A stretch of DNA of 64,000 nucleotides, taken from NCBI RefSeq assembly GCF_021728295.1, contig NZ_JAKJXE010000001.1, positions 186,001-250,000 on the forward strand, written 5' to 3'. Both the position numbers and the translations under genes were made by a program. A model generated the notes under the pieces. That model worked only from the letters and a program-made list of their open reading frames with translations, was not told the DNA's origin and ran no database searches. This stretch comes from Pseudomonas petrae. Its GTDB lineage: Bacteria; Pseudomonadota; Gammaproteobacteria; Pseudomonadales; Pseudomonadaceae. Positions 1 through 10,850 of the stretch are shown piece after piece (position 1 is the first letter of the stretch; every line of letters starts with the position of its first letter).

Positions 1-187
1 GCGCGCTGCTCTCGGCCTGTGCTTCCTGCACCTCCTCGCGGATGATGTCGTTGCACAGGTCGACGCACTCGTCACAAACAAATACCGAGGGGCCGGCAAT
101 CAACTTGCGCACTTCATGCTGGCTTTTGCCACAGAAGGAGCAATAAAGCAGTTTGCCGTTGTCCTCGCCGTTGCGGGTGTCAGTCAT
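1..187 (-). CDS. clpX: ClpX, ATP-dependent Clp protease ATP-binding subunit (5' part only)
   Basis: AAA+ unfoldase that recognises substrates and feeds them to ClpP in the cytoplasm. Only the first 62 codons lie in the window; the rest continues off the left edge. The visible part is the N-terminal zinc-binding domain, with the two cysteine pairs CSFC and CDEC typical of ClpX. The ATG lies at 185-187. It follows clpP after 115 bp, and its own heat-shock-type promoter is visible in that gap. Confidence 0.95.
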   Translation of the reverse strand, partial: MTDTRNGEDNGKLLYCSFCGKSQHEVRKLIAGPSVFVCDECVDLCNDIIREEVQEAQAESSA

Positions 188-220
188 TCGATCGATCCAA
201 TCCGGTAGGCTTGCAACACA

Positions 221-249
221 AGATGAGGGCAATTGCTCGATTTTTCAAG
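221..249 (-). promoter_or_regulatory. Sigma-32-type heat-shock promoter of clpX
   Basis: On the minus strand CTTGAAA (243-249) is followed after 13 bases by CCCTCATCT (221-229). This fits the sigma-32 consensus CTTGAAA-N(11-16)-CCCCATNT closely. It sits about 35 bp upstream of the clpX ATG, so clpX can probably be induced independently of clpP. Confidence 0.6.
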
Positions 250-302
250 TCCACAGGCGGCACGGATATATCAACCGCCCGGGATCATTGCCCTTCACGC
301 AG

Positions 303-944
303 TCATTTGGTCATTTGACGCCGATCGATGACCGAGTCCACCAGACCGTATTCAGCAGCGCGTTCTGCGCTCATGAAATTATCACGGTTGGTGTCGCGTT
401 CGATGGCTTCCAGCGTCTGACCGGTGTGGTGCGCCAGCAGCTCGTTCAGACGTTGACGGATGAACAGGATTTCACGGGCGTGGATGTCGATGTCCGACGC
501 CTGGCCCTGAAAACCGCCCAACGGCTGGTGAATCATGACGCGGGAGTTCGGCAGTGCGAAACGCTTGCCCTTCGCGCCACCGGCCAACAGGAAAGCGCCC
601 ATGCTGCAGGCCTGGCCCATGACGGTCGTGGAAACGTCCGGCTTGATGAACTGCATGGTGTCGTAGATCGCCATGCCCGCAGTCACCGAACCGCCTGGGG
701 AGTTGATGTAAAGATGGATGTCCTTGTCCGGGTTTTCCGCTTCAAGGAACAGCAGCTGCGCCGAGATGAGGTTGGCCATGTAGTCTTCAACCGGACCGAC
801 CAGGAAGATGACGCGTTCCTTGAGAAGGCGGGAGTAGATGTCATAGGCGCGCTCGCCACGGGCGGACTGCTCGATAACCATCGGGACCAGGCCGCCAGCG
901 GCCTGGATGTCAGAGTTCTGCTGAATATAAGAATTGCGGGACAT
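303..944 (-). CDS. clpP: ClpP, ATP-dependent Clp protease proteolytic subunit
   Basis: Serine peptidase that forms the tetradecameric barrel degrading proteins unfolded by ClpX or ClpA. The protein has 213 residues, the usual family length. The catalytic serine lies in GQACSMGAF, the histidine in MIHQPLGG, and the GSVTAG oxyanion region is present. I start at the ATG of MSRNSYIQ (944), the form usual in Pseudomonas. A second in-frame ATG nine bases upstream (953) would add MRD, but it lies only 3 nt from the GGGAG Shine-Dalgarno sequence. The gene lies between tig and clpX, the standard order. Confidence 0.95.
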   Translation of the reverse strand: MSRNSYIQQNSDIQAAGGLVPMVIEQSARGERAYDIYSRLLKERVIFLVGPVEDYMANLISAQLLFLEAENPDKDIHLYINSPGGSVTAGMAIYDTMQFIKPDVSTTVMGQACSMGAFLLAGGAKGKRFALPNSRVMIHQPLGGFQGQASDIDIHAREILFIRQRLNELLAHHTGQTLEAIERDTNRDNFMSAERAAEYGLVDSVIDRRQMTK

Positions 945-984
945 GTCTCGCATTCACTCCCAAATAGTCATGTCTTGAATACGC

Positions 985-1010
985 ATAAGCCAGCGCGAAG
1001 GCTGGCTTAT
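985..1010 (-). terminator. Hairpin between tig and clpP
   Basis: A perfect 10-bp inverted repeat (ATAAGCCAGC, 6-nt loop, GCTGGCTTAT) lies in the tig-clpP gap. On the minus strand no T-run follows, so it is more likely a processing or partial-attenuation hairpin than a full terminator. It would allow tig and clpP to be expressed at different levels from a common message. Confidence 0.5.
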
Positions 1011-1035
1011 GGTGTTTTCGAACGAGAGAAGGAAA

Positions 1036-2346
1036 TCAGTCGGCTTGTGGAGCTTCAACCGGCTTGACTGCCTCTTCGTACGAGACCGCTTTGTCGGTCA
1101 CGCTCGCTTTCTGCAAAACAGTATCCACAACTTGCTCTTCCAGCACAACCGAACGAACTTCGTTCATTTGCTGTTCGTTCTTGTAGTACCAGGCCACAAC
1201 CTGCTCTGGCTCCTGGTAAGCGGAAGCCATTTCCTGAATCAGCTCGCGAACGCGGGTGTCGTCAGGCTTGAGGTCGAACTGCTTGACGACTTCAGCCACG
1301 ATCAGACCCAGTTCAACGCGGCGCTTGGCCTGCTCTTCGAACAGCTCTGCCGGCAGTTGGTCAGGCTTGATGTTGCCGCCGAACTGCTGAACAGCCTGAA
1401 CGCGCAGACGGTTCACTTCGTTTTCCAGCAGCGCTTTAGGCACTTCGATCGGGTTGGCGGCGAGCAGACCGTCCATCACCTGATTCTTGACCTTGGACTT
1501 GATCGCCTGACGCAGCTCACGCTCCATGTTCTTGCGAACTTCGGTGCGGAAGCCTTCGATGTTGGTTTCCTTAATGCCGAACTGCTTGAAGAACGTTTCG
1601 TTCAGCTCAGGCAGGGTCGGTGCCGACACGGTGTTGACAGTGACGGTGAACTCGGCGGTTTTGCCAGCCAGTTCCAGATTCTGATAATCCTCTGGGAAGG
1701 TCAGGTTCAGAACGCGCTCTTCGCCAGCTTTGGCGCCAACCAGACCGTCTTCGAAACCCGGGATCATGCGACCCGAACCCAGCACCAGCTGAGTACCGGT
1801 GGCCGAACCGCCAGCGAACGCTTCACCGCCGATCTTGCCGACGAAGTCGATGTTCAACTGGTCTTCGTTTTGTGCAGCGCGGTCGACGACTTCGAAGCTG
1901 ACGTTCTGCTTGCGCAGGATTTCCAGCATGTTGTCCAGATCGGAATCAGCGACGTCAGCCGACAGACGCTCGACGGAAATGGACTCAAAACCGGCAACGG
2001 TGAATTCAGGGAATACTTCGAAAGTAGCGATGTACTCGAGGTCCTTGCCCTTTTCGAAGGTTTTAGGCTCGACGGAAGGTGCGCCAGCGGGGTTCAGCTT
2101 TTGCTCGACGACTGCTTCATAGAAGGTCGCCTGGATCAGGTCGCCCAGTGCTTCTTGACGCGCACCGTCTTCGTAACGCTGGCGGATCACGCTCATAGGC
2201 ACTTTGCCTGGGCGGAAGCCCGGGATCTTGGCTTTACGTGCGGTCTGCTGCAGACGCTTGTTGACTTCAATCTCGATGCGCTCAGCGGGCACGCCAATGG
2301 TCATGCGGCGCTCGAGAGCGGAAGTGTTTTCAACAGAAACTTGCAT
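1036..2346 (-). CDS. tig: Trigger factor, ribosome-associated chaperone and prolyl isomerase
   Basis: Binds nascent chains at the ribosomal exit tunnel. 436 residues. The N-terminal ribosome-binding domain carries a GFRPGKVP signature near residues 44-51, followed by an FKBP-type PPIase domain (around 150-245) and a helical C-terminal chaperone domain. The start is the ATG of [15 protein letters not shown] at 2344-2346, with a GAGGAA Shine-Dalgarno sequence just upstream. A longer in-frame extension lacks homology to the family. First gene of the tig-clpP-clpX block. Confidence 0.96.
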   Translation of the reverse strand: MQVSVENTSALERRMTIGVPAERIEIEVNKRLQQTARKAKIPGFRPGKVPMSVIRQRYEDGARQEALGDLIQATFYEAVVEQKLNPAGAPSVEPKTFEKGKDLEYIATFEVFPEFTVAGFESISVERLSADVADSDLDNMLEILRKQNVSFEVVDRAAQNEDQLNIDFVGKIGGEAFAGGSATGTQLVLGSGRMIPGFEDGLVGAKAGEERVLNLTFPEDYQNLELAGKTAEFTVTVNTVSAPTLPELNETFFKQFGIKETNIEGFRTEVRKNMERELRQAIKSKVKNQVMDGLLAANPIEVPKALLENEVNRLRVQAVQQFGGNIKPDQLPAELFEEQAKRRVELGLIVAEVVKQFDLKPDDTRVRELIQEMASAYQEPEQVVAWYYKNEQQMNEVRSVVLEEQVVDTVLQKASVTDKAVSYEEAVKPVEAPQAD

Positions 2347-2653
2347 TGATATTCCTCGTTGCACAGACGTTAGCCGGCCGTTTCCGACCCCAGAATCAAG
2401 GGCAAGCATTCTAGTGGGTCAAACTCAAGAAGTCACCCTACTGAACGAGGGTAAATAAAGTGGCATGCAGCCCGGGAATCACAGACGTATGTTTTAGCCT
2501 GCGGGAGGTCTCTGGAACGCTCCTGATACGCCCCTATATAAAGGAAGCAAAAGGACGACCGAAACATGATCCAGTCCCTGGAAGCACACCGGACGAGCCC
2601 TGTGTTATGGACCCATCAAGCTCGCACTGCGTTGAAACGCAGCACGTTGAAAC
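2347..2653. other. Intergenic region upstream of tig
   Basis: About 310 bp between the tig start and the tRNA terminator. It must hold the tig promoter on the minus strand. The best sigma-70-like candidate has a TTGCTT box near 2550 and a TATCAG box about 16 bp further on, but it is weak. No credible ORF or repeat was seen. Confidence 0.4.
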
Positions 2654-2678
2654 AAAAAAAGCCGCACAAGGCGGCTTT
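2654..2678 (-). terminator. Rho-independent terminator of the tRNA operon
   Basis: AAAGCCGC, a 5-nt loop, then GCGGCTTT. On the minus strand the stem is followed by a run of seven T residues. It lies about 40 bp beyond the 3' end of tRNA-Leu, so it ends the tRNA-Arg/His/Leu transcript. Confidence 0.85.
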
Positions 2679-2719
2679 CTTTCATCCCTCAACACCCGAG
2701 GTGTTGCGAGACTTGTAAC

Positions 2720-2804
2720 TGGTGCGGACGGAGAGACTCGAACTCTCACACCTTGCGGCGCTGGAACCTAAATCCAGTGTGTCTACCAATTCCACCACAT
2801 CCGC
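2720..2804 (-). tRNA. tRNA-Leu (anticodon UAG)
   Basis: An 85-nt class II tRNA with a long variable arm. The D-loop contains TTGGTAGAC, the T-arm GTTCGAGTC, the anticodon loop is TTTAGGT (anticodon TAG), and CCA is encoded at 2720-2722. Last gene of a three-tRNA cluster. Confidence 0.95.
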
Positions 2805-2823
2805 GTTTTGAAGCGCTTAAAGC

Positions 2824-2854
2824 AAAGGCGCCAGATTATGAATCTGGCGCCTTT
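2824..2854. terminator. 14-bp perfect hairpin between tRNA-Leu and tRNA-His
   Basis: AAAGGCGCCAGATT and its exact complement flank a 3-nt loop. The stem is flanked by T-runs in both directions. It could attenuate transcription between tRNA-His and tRNA-Leu or guide precursor processing; the sequence does not decide between the two. Confidence 0.6.
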
Positions 2855-2861
2855 TCGAATA

Positions 2862-2937
2862 TGGGGTGGACGAAGGGGATCGAACCCTCGACAACGGGAG
2901 TCACAATCCCGTGCTCTACCAACTGAGCTACGCCCAC
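2862..2937 (-). tRNA. tRNA-His (anticodon GUG)
   Basis: A 76-nt cloverleaf with anticodon loop TTGTGAC, T-arm GGTTCGATC and encoded CCA. The base preceding the acceptor stem is G, opposite C73, which gives the G-1:C73 pair that histidyl-tRNA synthetase needs. Confidence 0.95.
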
Positions 2938-2996
2938 CATATTGCGCTGTAACCGACGCACTCAAACTGAATGCTACTTGTGCCAAAGCTGCCTAA

Positions 2997-3073
2997 TGGC
3001 GCACCCGGCAGGACTCGAACCTGCGACCATCCGCTTAGAAGGCGGATGCTCTATCCAGCTGAGCTACGGGCAC
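2997..3073 (-). tRNA. tRNA-Arg (anticodon UCU)
   Basis: A 77-nt cloverleaf with anticodon stem TCCGC/GCGGA, loop CTTCTAA (anticodon TCT), T-arm GGTTCGAGT and encoded CCA. First gene of the cluster, so the operon promoter lies in the region above 3073. Confidence 0.95.
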
Positions 3074-3383
3074 TTATTTCATTTGCCTTCGTGAGACTGC
3101 AAATTAAGAGCTTTCAATCACGCTGAGCCGATCTTAACTCTACCTGACTTATTCAACCTTTCGACCTGATTTGCCGCTTTCGGCTTATCCTGTTTGGGGT
3201 TGTGCCCGACAAGTGCGACGAATCTTATAGACGGCCCAAAAGGTCGTCAACACTTTTTTCAAAAAAATTCAGTTAATTAAAGGGGTTAGCTTATTAAGCG
3301 GACCAACCGTCTTTGCCCTTGCGTCAGGTCATGCGAGAATGCGCGCTCTTTTTCCCTCCCCTTCCGATGGTTAATCACGCGTA
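3074..3383. other. Divergent promoter region between tRNA-Arg and folD
   Basis: 310 bp without a gene. It is distinctly AT-rich around 3240-3295, unlike its neighbours. It must carry the minus-strand tRNA promoter and the plus-strand folD promoter. I could not assign either with confidence. No repeats were seen. Confidence 0.5.
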
Positions 3384-4238
3384 ATGACTGCAAAACTAAT
3401 AGACGGTAAAGCGATCGCAGCCAACCTGCGCCAGCAGATCGCTCAACGAGTCGCCCAGCGTCGCGAGCAAGGCCTGCGTACGCCCGGCCTCGCGGTGATT
3501 CTGGTCGGCAGCGACCCCGCCTCTCAGGTTTACGTCTCGCACAAACGCAAAGACTGCGAAGAGGTCGGCTTCATCTCCCAGGCCTATGACCTGCCCAGTG
3601 AAACCACCCAGACCGAACTGACCGATCTGATCGATCGCCTCAACGACGATCCGGCCATCGACGGCATCCTGCTGCAACTGCCGCTGCCCGAGCATCTGGA
3701 ATCTTCCAGCCTGCTGGAGCGCATCCGCCCGGATAAAGACGTCGACGGCTTCCACCCCTACAACGTGGGTCGGCTGGCCCAGCGCATTCCGCTGCTGCGC
3801 CCCTGCACGCCCAAGGGCATCATGACGCTGCTGGAAAGCACCGGTGTCGATCTGTACGGCAAGGACGCAGTCGTCGTGGGCGCTTCCAACATCGTGGGTC
3901 GTCCGATGGCGATGGAGCTGCTGCTGGCGGGCTGCACCGTGACCGTGACCCATCGCTTCACTCAGGATCTGGCCGGACACGTGGGTCGTGCCGATCTGGT
4001 GGTCGTGGCGGCGGGCAAGCCGGGGCTGGTCAAGGGCGAGTGGATCAAGGAAGGCGCGATCGTCATCGACGTCGGCATCAACCGTCAGGATGACGGCAAG
4101 CTGGTGGGCGATGTGGTGTACGAAACCGCCATGCCCCGCGCCGGCTGGATCACGCCGGTGCCAGGCGGCGTTGGCCCGATGACCCGCGCATGCCTGCTGG
4201 AAAACACACTGTACGCGGCAGAAACGCTGCACGGCTGA
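3384..4238 (+). CDS. folD: FolD, methylenetetrahydrofolate dehydrogenase/cyclohydrolase
   Basis: Bifunctional cytoplasmic enzyme that interconverts 5,10-methylene-THF, 5,10-methenyl-THF and 10-formyl-THF, supplying one-carbon units for purines and fMet-tRNA. 284 residues, the normal length. The catalytic YVSHKRK segment (Tyr and Lys) is near residue 50, GILLQLPLP near 95, and the C-terminal PGGVGPMT motif near 260. The start is the ATG giving MTAKLIDGK. It is a single-gene unit closed by a strong terminator. Confidence 0.96.
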   Translation: MTAKLIDGKAIAANLRQQIAQRVAQRREQGLRTPGLAVILVGSDPASQVYVSHKRKDCEEVGFISQAYDLPSETTQTELTDLIDRLNDDPAIDGILLQLPLPEHLESSSLLERIRPDKDVDGFHPYNVGRLAQRIPLLRPCTPKGIMTLLESTGVDLYGKDAVVVGASNIVGRPMAMELLLAGCTVTVTHRFTQDLAGHVGRADLVVVAAGKPGLVKGEWIKEGAIVIDVGINRQDDGKLVGDVVYETAMPRAGWITPVPGGVGPMTRACLLENTLYAAETLHG

Positions 4239-4271
4239 TCATTCAGGCCGGCGCATCAAACCACGCACATG

Positions 4272-4301
4272 AAAAACGGCACCCGAGGGTGCCGTTTTTT
4301 T
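4272..4301. terminator. Bidirectional terminator between folD and the ABC operon
   Basis: AAAACGGCACCC, GA, GGGTGCCGTTTT with A- and T-runs on both sides. It can end folD (plus strand) and the convergent importer operon (minus strand). Confidence 0.9.
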
Positions 4302-4339
4302 ATGCGCCGGATTTTTTGCCGGATCTTGCCCTGCGCAGG

Positions 4340-6145
<1,806 letters not shown>

Positions 6146-6197
6146 AGACACCTCTTGTGTTGATTCTTATGTGATCCAACCTATTCGCATCTTCCTC

Positions 6198-6281
6198 TGT
6201 AGGAGCGCGCTTGCCCGCGAATGCGGTCTGCCTGTACAGGACGAATCGCCTGACACACCGCCTTCGGGCGAGCACCTACAG
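6198..6281. repeat. REP pair (degenerate REPIN) inside the importer operon
   Basis: TGTAGGAGCGCGCTTGCC starts at 6198, and a decayed inverted partner ends near 6281. It sits between the GlpU-like gene and the receptor gene. REP palindromes inside operons often stabilise upstream mRNA or change the stoichiometry of flanking genes; that role here is inferred. Confidence 0.75.
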
Positions 6282-6298
6282 CTACATTTCGCTTTTCT

Positions 6299-6571
6299 TC
6301 AACCCCAACGCATCACCACCAACAGCCAGACCAGGGACAACCCGGAGGCCACCCAGATATTCCAGCTCGTCGCGCCGATAACCAGCAGATGCAGGTAGGC
6401 ACTTCCGAGCAGGCCGATGAACAGACGATCGCCGCGTGTCGTGGCGATCGGCAGAAAACCGCGACGCTCAATACTCGCCGAACGCAGTTCCCAGGCCGTC
6501 ATCGCAACCAGGATCGCAGCGATGGACGCAAAGAAAATAGCAGTTGGCAGGGTCCAGGACATCCACTCCAT
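6299..6571 (-). CDS. Small membrane protein, DUF2160 family (GlpU-like)
   Basis: 90 residues with two or three hydrophobic segments (about 8-27, 48-65 and 70-88). Matches in content and position the DUF2160 membrane protein found only with GlpSTPQV-type importers. Its molecular role is not established; an accessory subunit of the permease is plausible. It lies 11 bp after the second permease gene, and the receptor gene follows after a REP insertion. Confidence 0.8.
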   Translation of the reverse strand: MEWMSWTLPTAIFFASIAAILVAMTAWELRSASIERRGFLPIATTRGDRLFIGLLGSAYLHLLVIGATSWNIWVASGLSLVWLLVVMRWG

Positions 6572-6582
6572 TTTTCGACTCC

Positions 6583-7401
6583 TCAGACACGACCAAGAGC
6601 GAAGCCCTTGACCACGTGATTACGAACGAACCAGATAACCAGCATGCCCGGCAGAATGGTCAACACACCCGCCGCTGCCAGCACCCCCCAATCGATCCCC
6701 GACGCCGAAACGGTGCGGGTCATGACCGCCGCGATCGGCTTGGCGTTGACCGAGGTCAGCGTCCGCGCCAGCAGCAATTCGACCCAGGAGAACATGAAGC
6801 AGAAGAACGCCGTGACACCGATGCCCGAGCCAATCAGCGGGATGAAAATCTTGCCGAAGAACTTGGGAAAGCTATAGCCATCGATGTAGGCCGTTTCGTC
6901 AATTTCCTTGGGAACCCCGGACATGAAGCCTTCCAGAATCCACACCGCCAGCGGCACGTTGAACAGGCAGTGCGCCAACGCTACCGCAATGTGCGTGTCG
7001 AACAGACCGATGGACGAGTAGAGCTGGAAGAAAGGCAGCAGGAAAACCGCAGGTGGCGCCATCCGGTTGGTCAGGAGCCAGAAGAACAGGTGTTTGTCGC
7101 CGAGGAAACGATAGCGTGAAAACGCGTAGGCCGCAGGCAATGCGACGCTCAGCGATATCACCATATTCAGGCAGACGTAGTACAGCGAGTTGATGTAGCC
7201 GCTGTACCAGCTTTCGTCGGTGAAGATCACCTTGTAGTTCGCCAGCGTGAAGTCCTGTGGGAACAGGGTCAGGCCGCCGAGGATTTCGGTGTTGGTCTTG
7301 AACGACATGTTGACCAGCCAGTAGATCGGCACCAGCAGAAACAGCAGGTAGATCCACAGCGGTATGAGCTTTTTGAACGACACTTTCTCGCGCTTGTTCA
7401 T
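6583..7401 (-). CDS. ABC transporter permease, GlpQ-like
   Basis: Inner-membrane permease of the MalG type, 272 residues, six predicted membrane segments. The cytoplasmic EAA loop that contacts the ATPases is visible as SGVPKEIDETAYIDGYS near residues 157-173. It lies 9 bp downstream of the first permease gene and pairs with it to form the transmembrane channel. Confidence 0.9.
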   Translation of the reverse strand: MNKREKVSFKKLIPLWIYLLFLLVPIYWLVNMSFKTNTEILGGLTLFPQDFTLANYKVIFTDESWYSGYINSLYYVCLNMVISLSVALPAAYAFSRYRFLGDKHLFFWLLTNRMAPPAVFLLPFFQLYSSIGLFDTHIAVALAHCLFNVPLAVWILEGFMSGVPKEIDETAYIDGYSFPKFFGKIFIPLIGSGIGVTAFFCFMFSWVELLLARTLTSVNAKPIAAVMTRTVSASGIDWGVLAAAGVLTILPGMLVIWFVRNHVVKGFALGRV

Positions 7402-7410
7402 GGGCGCTCC

Positions 7411-8269
<859 letters not shown>

Positions 8270-8277
<8 letters not shown>

Positions 8278-9400
8278 GGGACACCTCGCTGGCCGGCAGT
8301 GTGTGGGTGGCGGCCTCCAGCAGAAATTCATCGGCGTAGAGCATCAGCCATTGCGCCGGGAAACTGACCCAGGCCTGGCCTTGCGGCACCGGCTTGTCTT
8401 CCTGCAAGCGCACTTTCAACAACTGGCCTGCCAGGTTGAGGGTAAGGATCTTGTAGGTCCCCAGGTCCTCGACGTAGGTCACTTCGGCCTGCATGGCGTC
8501 ATCGACCGGGCCGTCCCAGACGTGCACGAACTCGGGACGAATCCCGACTTTCAACGTGCTCCACTGAGTGGCCGCCAGGCGCTGCTGCAGGGCTTCGGGC
8601 AACGGCAGATGAATACCGTTAAAGCCCACGCCGCCGGCTTCAGGCTTGACCTCGATGAGGTTCATGCCGGGGCTGCCAATGAAGTAGCCGACGAAGGTGT
8701 GGTGCGGTTTTTCGAACAGCTCGCGGGGCGTGCCGAACTGGACGATCTGGCCGCCGTACATCACCGCGATCTTGTCGGCGAAGGTCGAAGCCTCCAGCTG
8801 ATCGTGGGTGACGTAGACCATGGTGATGTTGAACTGCTCGTGAATCTGCTTGAGCTTGCGGCGCAGTTTCCACTTCAGGTGCGGGTCGATGACGGTGAGC
8901 GGTTCGTCGAACAGAATCGCCGAGACGTCATCGCGAACCAGCCCGCGGCCCATGGAGACTTTCTGTTTTTCGTCAGCGGTGAGGCCTTTGGCTTTCTTCT
9001 TCAGCAACGGCTGCAGATCCAGCACGTCGGCGATTTCCTGCACCTTGATCTTCACCTTCGCTTCCGGCATGCCCTGATTGCGCAGCGGGAAGGCGAGGTT
9101 GTCGTACACCGTCATGGTGTCGTAGACCACCGGGAACTGGAAAACCTGAGCGATGTTGCGCTCCTCCGGCGACATGTCGTTAACCACGGTGGTGTCGAAC
9201 ATGACCTTGCCCTCAGACGGGCTGAGCAGGCCGGAGATGATATTGAGCAGGGTCGATTTGCCGCAGCCGGACGGGCCGAGCAAGGCGTACGCTCCGCCCT
9301 GCTCCCAGATGTGGGTCATTTCGCGGATGGCATAGTCTTCAGGGCCGGTCGGATTGGCGCTGTAGCTGTGCGCGAGTTGTTGCAAGCGGATCTCGGCCAT
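8270..9400 (-). CDS. ABC transporter ATPase, GlpT-like, with degenerate signature motif
   Basis: Second ATP-binding subunit of the importer, 376 residues: an N-terminal nucleotide-binding domain and a C-terminal TOBE/OB regulatory region. Walker A is GPSGCGKST (42-50), the Q-loop QFP is near 88, Walker B is ILFDEP (162-167), and the H-loop His199 is present (YVTHDQ). The ABC signature LSGGQ is replaced by LTADE (140-144). Its partner has an intact signature but no H-loop histidine, so the pair probably forms one working and one degenerate ATP site. The ATG overlaps the stop of the preceding gene by one base. Confidence 0.9.
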
Positions 9401-10494
9401 CAGGCAACCCTCGCCATGCGCAGGCCCGGCGCCTGAATCAGGCCGCCCTGCTGATCGAATACGAACAGTTTGTGAGTCGGGATGTACACGCGAATCGGCG
9501 TGTCCACGTCGTACTCGTGGACGCCCGGCAAATGCAGCACCAGCGAGAAATGCTCGTTGCGCACGTGCAGGAAGGTTTCCGAACCGCTGATCTCGGCGAG
9601 TTCAACCGTTACCGCCAGTTCAAGGTCGTCGTCGTTGGACGGCACCAGACTCAGGTGGCTTGGGCGCACACCAAAGCGGTATTCGCCGTCGCCGATGGTG
9701 CGCAGGTCGACATTGAGCGGGAAGTGCACGAAGTTGGCGAAGCTGACTTCGTTGCCTTCGATGCGACCGGGCATCAGGTTGATCGGCGGCTCGGAGAACA
9801 GCTCGGCGGCCAGCACGGTTTTCGGCTGGTGGTACACCTCGGGCGTCCGGCCGCTCTGAATCACGCGGCCTTCGTGCAGAATCGTGGTGGTCCCGCCTAG
9901 CGCCAGTGCTTCGTTCGGCTCGGTGGTGGCGTAGATGGCGATGGTATTGCGCGTTTCGAACAGCTGACGCATTTCCTGACGCAGCTCTTCGCGCAGCTTG
10001 TAGTCGAGGTTGACCAGCGGCTCATCGAACAGAATCAGTTCGGCGTCTTTGACAAGCGCCCGCGCCATGGCCGTGCGCTGCTGCTGGCCGCCGGACAATT
10101 CGAGAGGGTGGCGGCTGAGGAATTTTTCGATGCGCAGCATCTTCGCGGTTTCGCGAACGCGGCGGTCGATTTCGTCCTTCGACATCTTGGCCTGGCGCAG
10201 CGGCGAGGCGATGTTGTCGTAGACGGTCATGCTCGGATAGTTGATGAACTGCTGATAAACCATGGAGACGTTGCGATGACGCACCGCGACCTGGGTGACA
10301 TCTTTGCCATTCATCAGTACCCGGCCGCTGTCTGGCTTGTCCAGACCGGCCATCAAGCGCATCAGGCTGGTTTTGCCTGATAAGGTGCGCCCCAGCAATA
10401 CGTTGAATGAGCCGGGTTCAAAGCTCAGCGAAGCATCATCGATCCAGATCTGACCGTCGACGGCGCGGCTGACGTGCTCAAGCGTGAGAGACAT
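9400..10494 (-). CDS. ABC transporter ATPase, GlpS-like, lacking the H-loop histidine
   Basis: First gene of the importer operon, 364 residues, nucleotide-binding domain plus TOBE-type C-terminus. Walker A is GRTLSGKT (35-42), the signature LSGGQ is intact (133-137), and Walker B is ILFDEP (154-159). The switch histidine expected in YVTHD is Thr191 (YATTEP). AATAAAAA lies directly against the AAGGG Shine-Dalgarno sequence (10504-10511), a typical Crc/Hfq repression site. A sigma-54 promoter lies about 100 bp upstream. The substrate is inferred only from family resemblance to the rhizobial glycerol importer. Confidence 0.9.
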   Translation of the reverse strand: MSLTLEHVSRAVDGQIWIDDASLSFEPGSFNVLLGRTLSGKTSLMRLMAGLDKPDSGRVLMNGKDVTQVAVRHRNVSMVYQQFINYPSMTVYDNIASPLRQAKMSKDEIDRRVRETAKMLRIEKFLSRHPLELSGGQQQRTAMARALVKDAELILFDEPLVNLDYKLREELRQEMRQLFETRNTIAIYATTEPNEALALGGTTTILHEGRVIQSGRTPEVYHQPKTVLAAELFSEPPINLMPGRIEGNEVSFANFVHFPLNVDLRTIGDGEYRFGVRPSHLSLVPSNDDDLELAVTVELAEISGSETFLHVRNEHFSLVLHLPGVHEYDVDTPIRVYIPTHKLFVFDQQGGLIQAPGLRMARVA

Positions 10495-10503
10495 GGCGTG
10501 CCC

Positions 10504-10511
10504 TTTTTATT
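10504..10511 (-). promoter_or_regulatory. Crc/Hfq-type A-rich site in the importer leader
   Basis: The minus strand reads AATAAAAA immediately before the AAGGG ribosome-binding site of the first importer gene. AANAANAA at a ribosome-binding site is the known Hfq-Crc target in Pseudomonas and implies carbon catabolite repression. A second copy lies at 6132-6139 in the receptor gene start, and a third at 10816-10823 in the regulator leader on the plus strand. Confidence 0.5.
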
Positions 10512-10592
10512 TGTTTTGTTCGGGGTGTTGCGTGTTTGCCGTATGGCAGGTCATGACATCCGTTGACCGATTGTGCTGACCGATTGTTGGAT

Positions 10593-10608
10593 AGCGACAA
10601 TCGTGCCA
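10593..10608 (-). promoter_or_regulatory. Sigma-54 (-24/-12) promoter of the importer operon
   Basis: The minus strand reads TGGCACGATTGTCGCT. The GG and GC doublets are separated by exactly 10 bases, and TGGCACG matches the consensus TGGCACGNNNNTTGCA fully. Predicted transcription starts about 85-90 bp before the first importer ATG. The divergent neighbour encodes a GAFTGA-type activator, which this promoter needs. Confidence 0.75.
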
Positions 10609-10692
10609 ACCGGCCTGCTTAGAAGTTTTCTGGCTGGGACACCCGGAATAGAGCCATCGCGACATTTTGACGCACGTGCGGGCATTCGTTGA

Positions 10693-10762
10693 TGAACATA
10701 AATGAACAGGAAAGGCTGAACACCTGAACAAAATGAACATTGACTTTGAACAATCCTGAACA
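10693..10762. promoter_or_regulatory. Array of seven TGAACA direct repeats (candidate enhancer)
   Basis: TGAACA starts at 10693, 10703, 10717, 10725, 10734, 10747 and 10757, all in the same orientation. The spacings are 10, 14, 8, 9, 13 and 10 bp. The array lies 85-155 bp upstream of the -24 element, the usual distance for an enhancer used by a sigma-54 activator. It also precedes the regulator gene, so it may mediate autoregulation. That the divergent regulator binds it is inferred. Confidence 0.6.
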
Positions 10763-10850
10763 ACAATGGGTGGACGTTTTCGAGCAGGGATGCTCTGCCC
10801 CAGCGGCATCTCGACAACAATAAATAAAAGTACTCGGACGGAGCCATTTC

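Noticed and set aside
2783..2986. Small ORFs across the tRNA-His and tRNA-Arg region
   Set aside because: They translate through tRNA genes, giving the well-known artefact peptides (SSVGRARDCD type).
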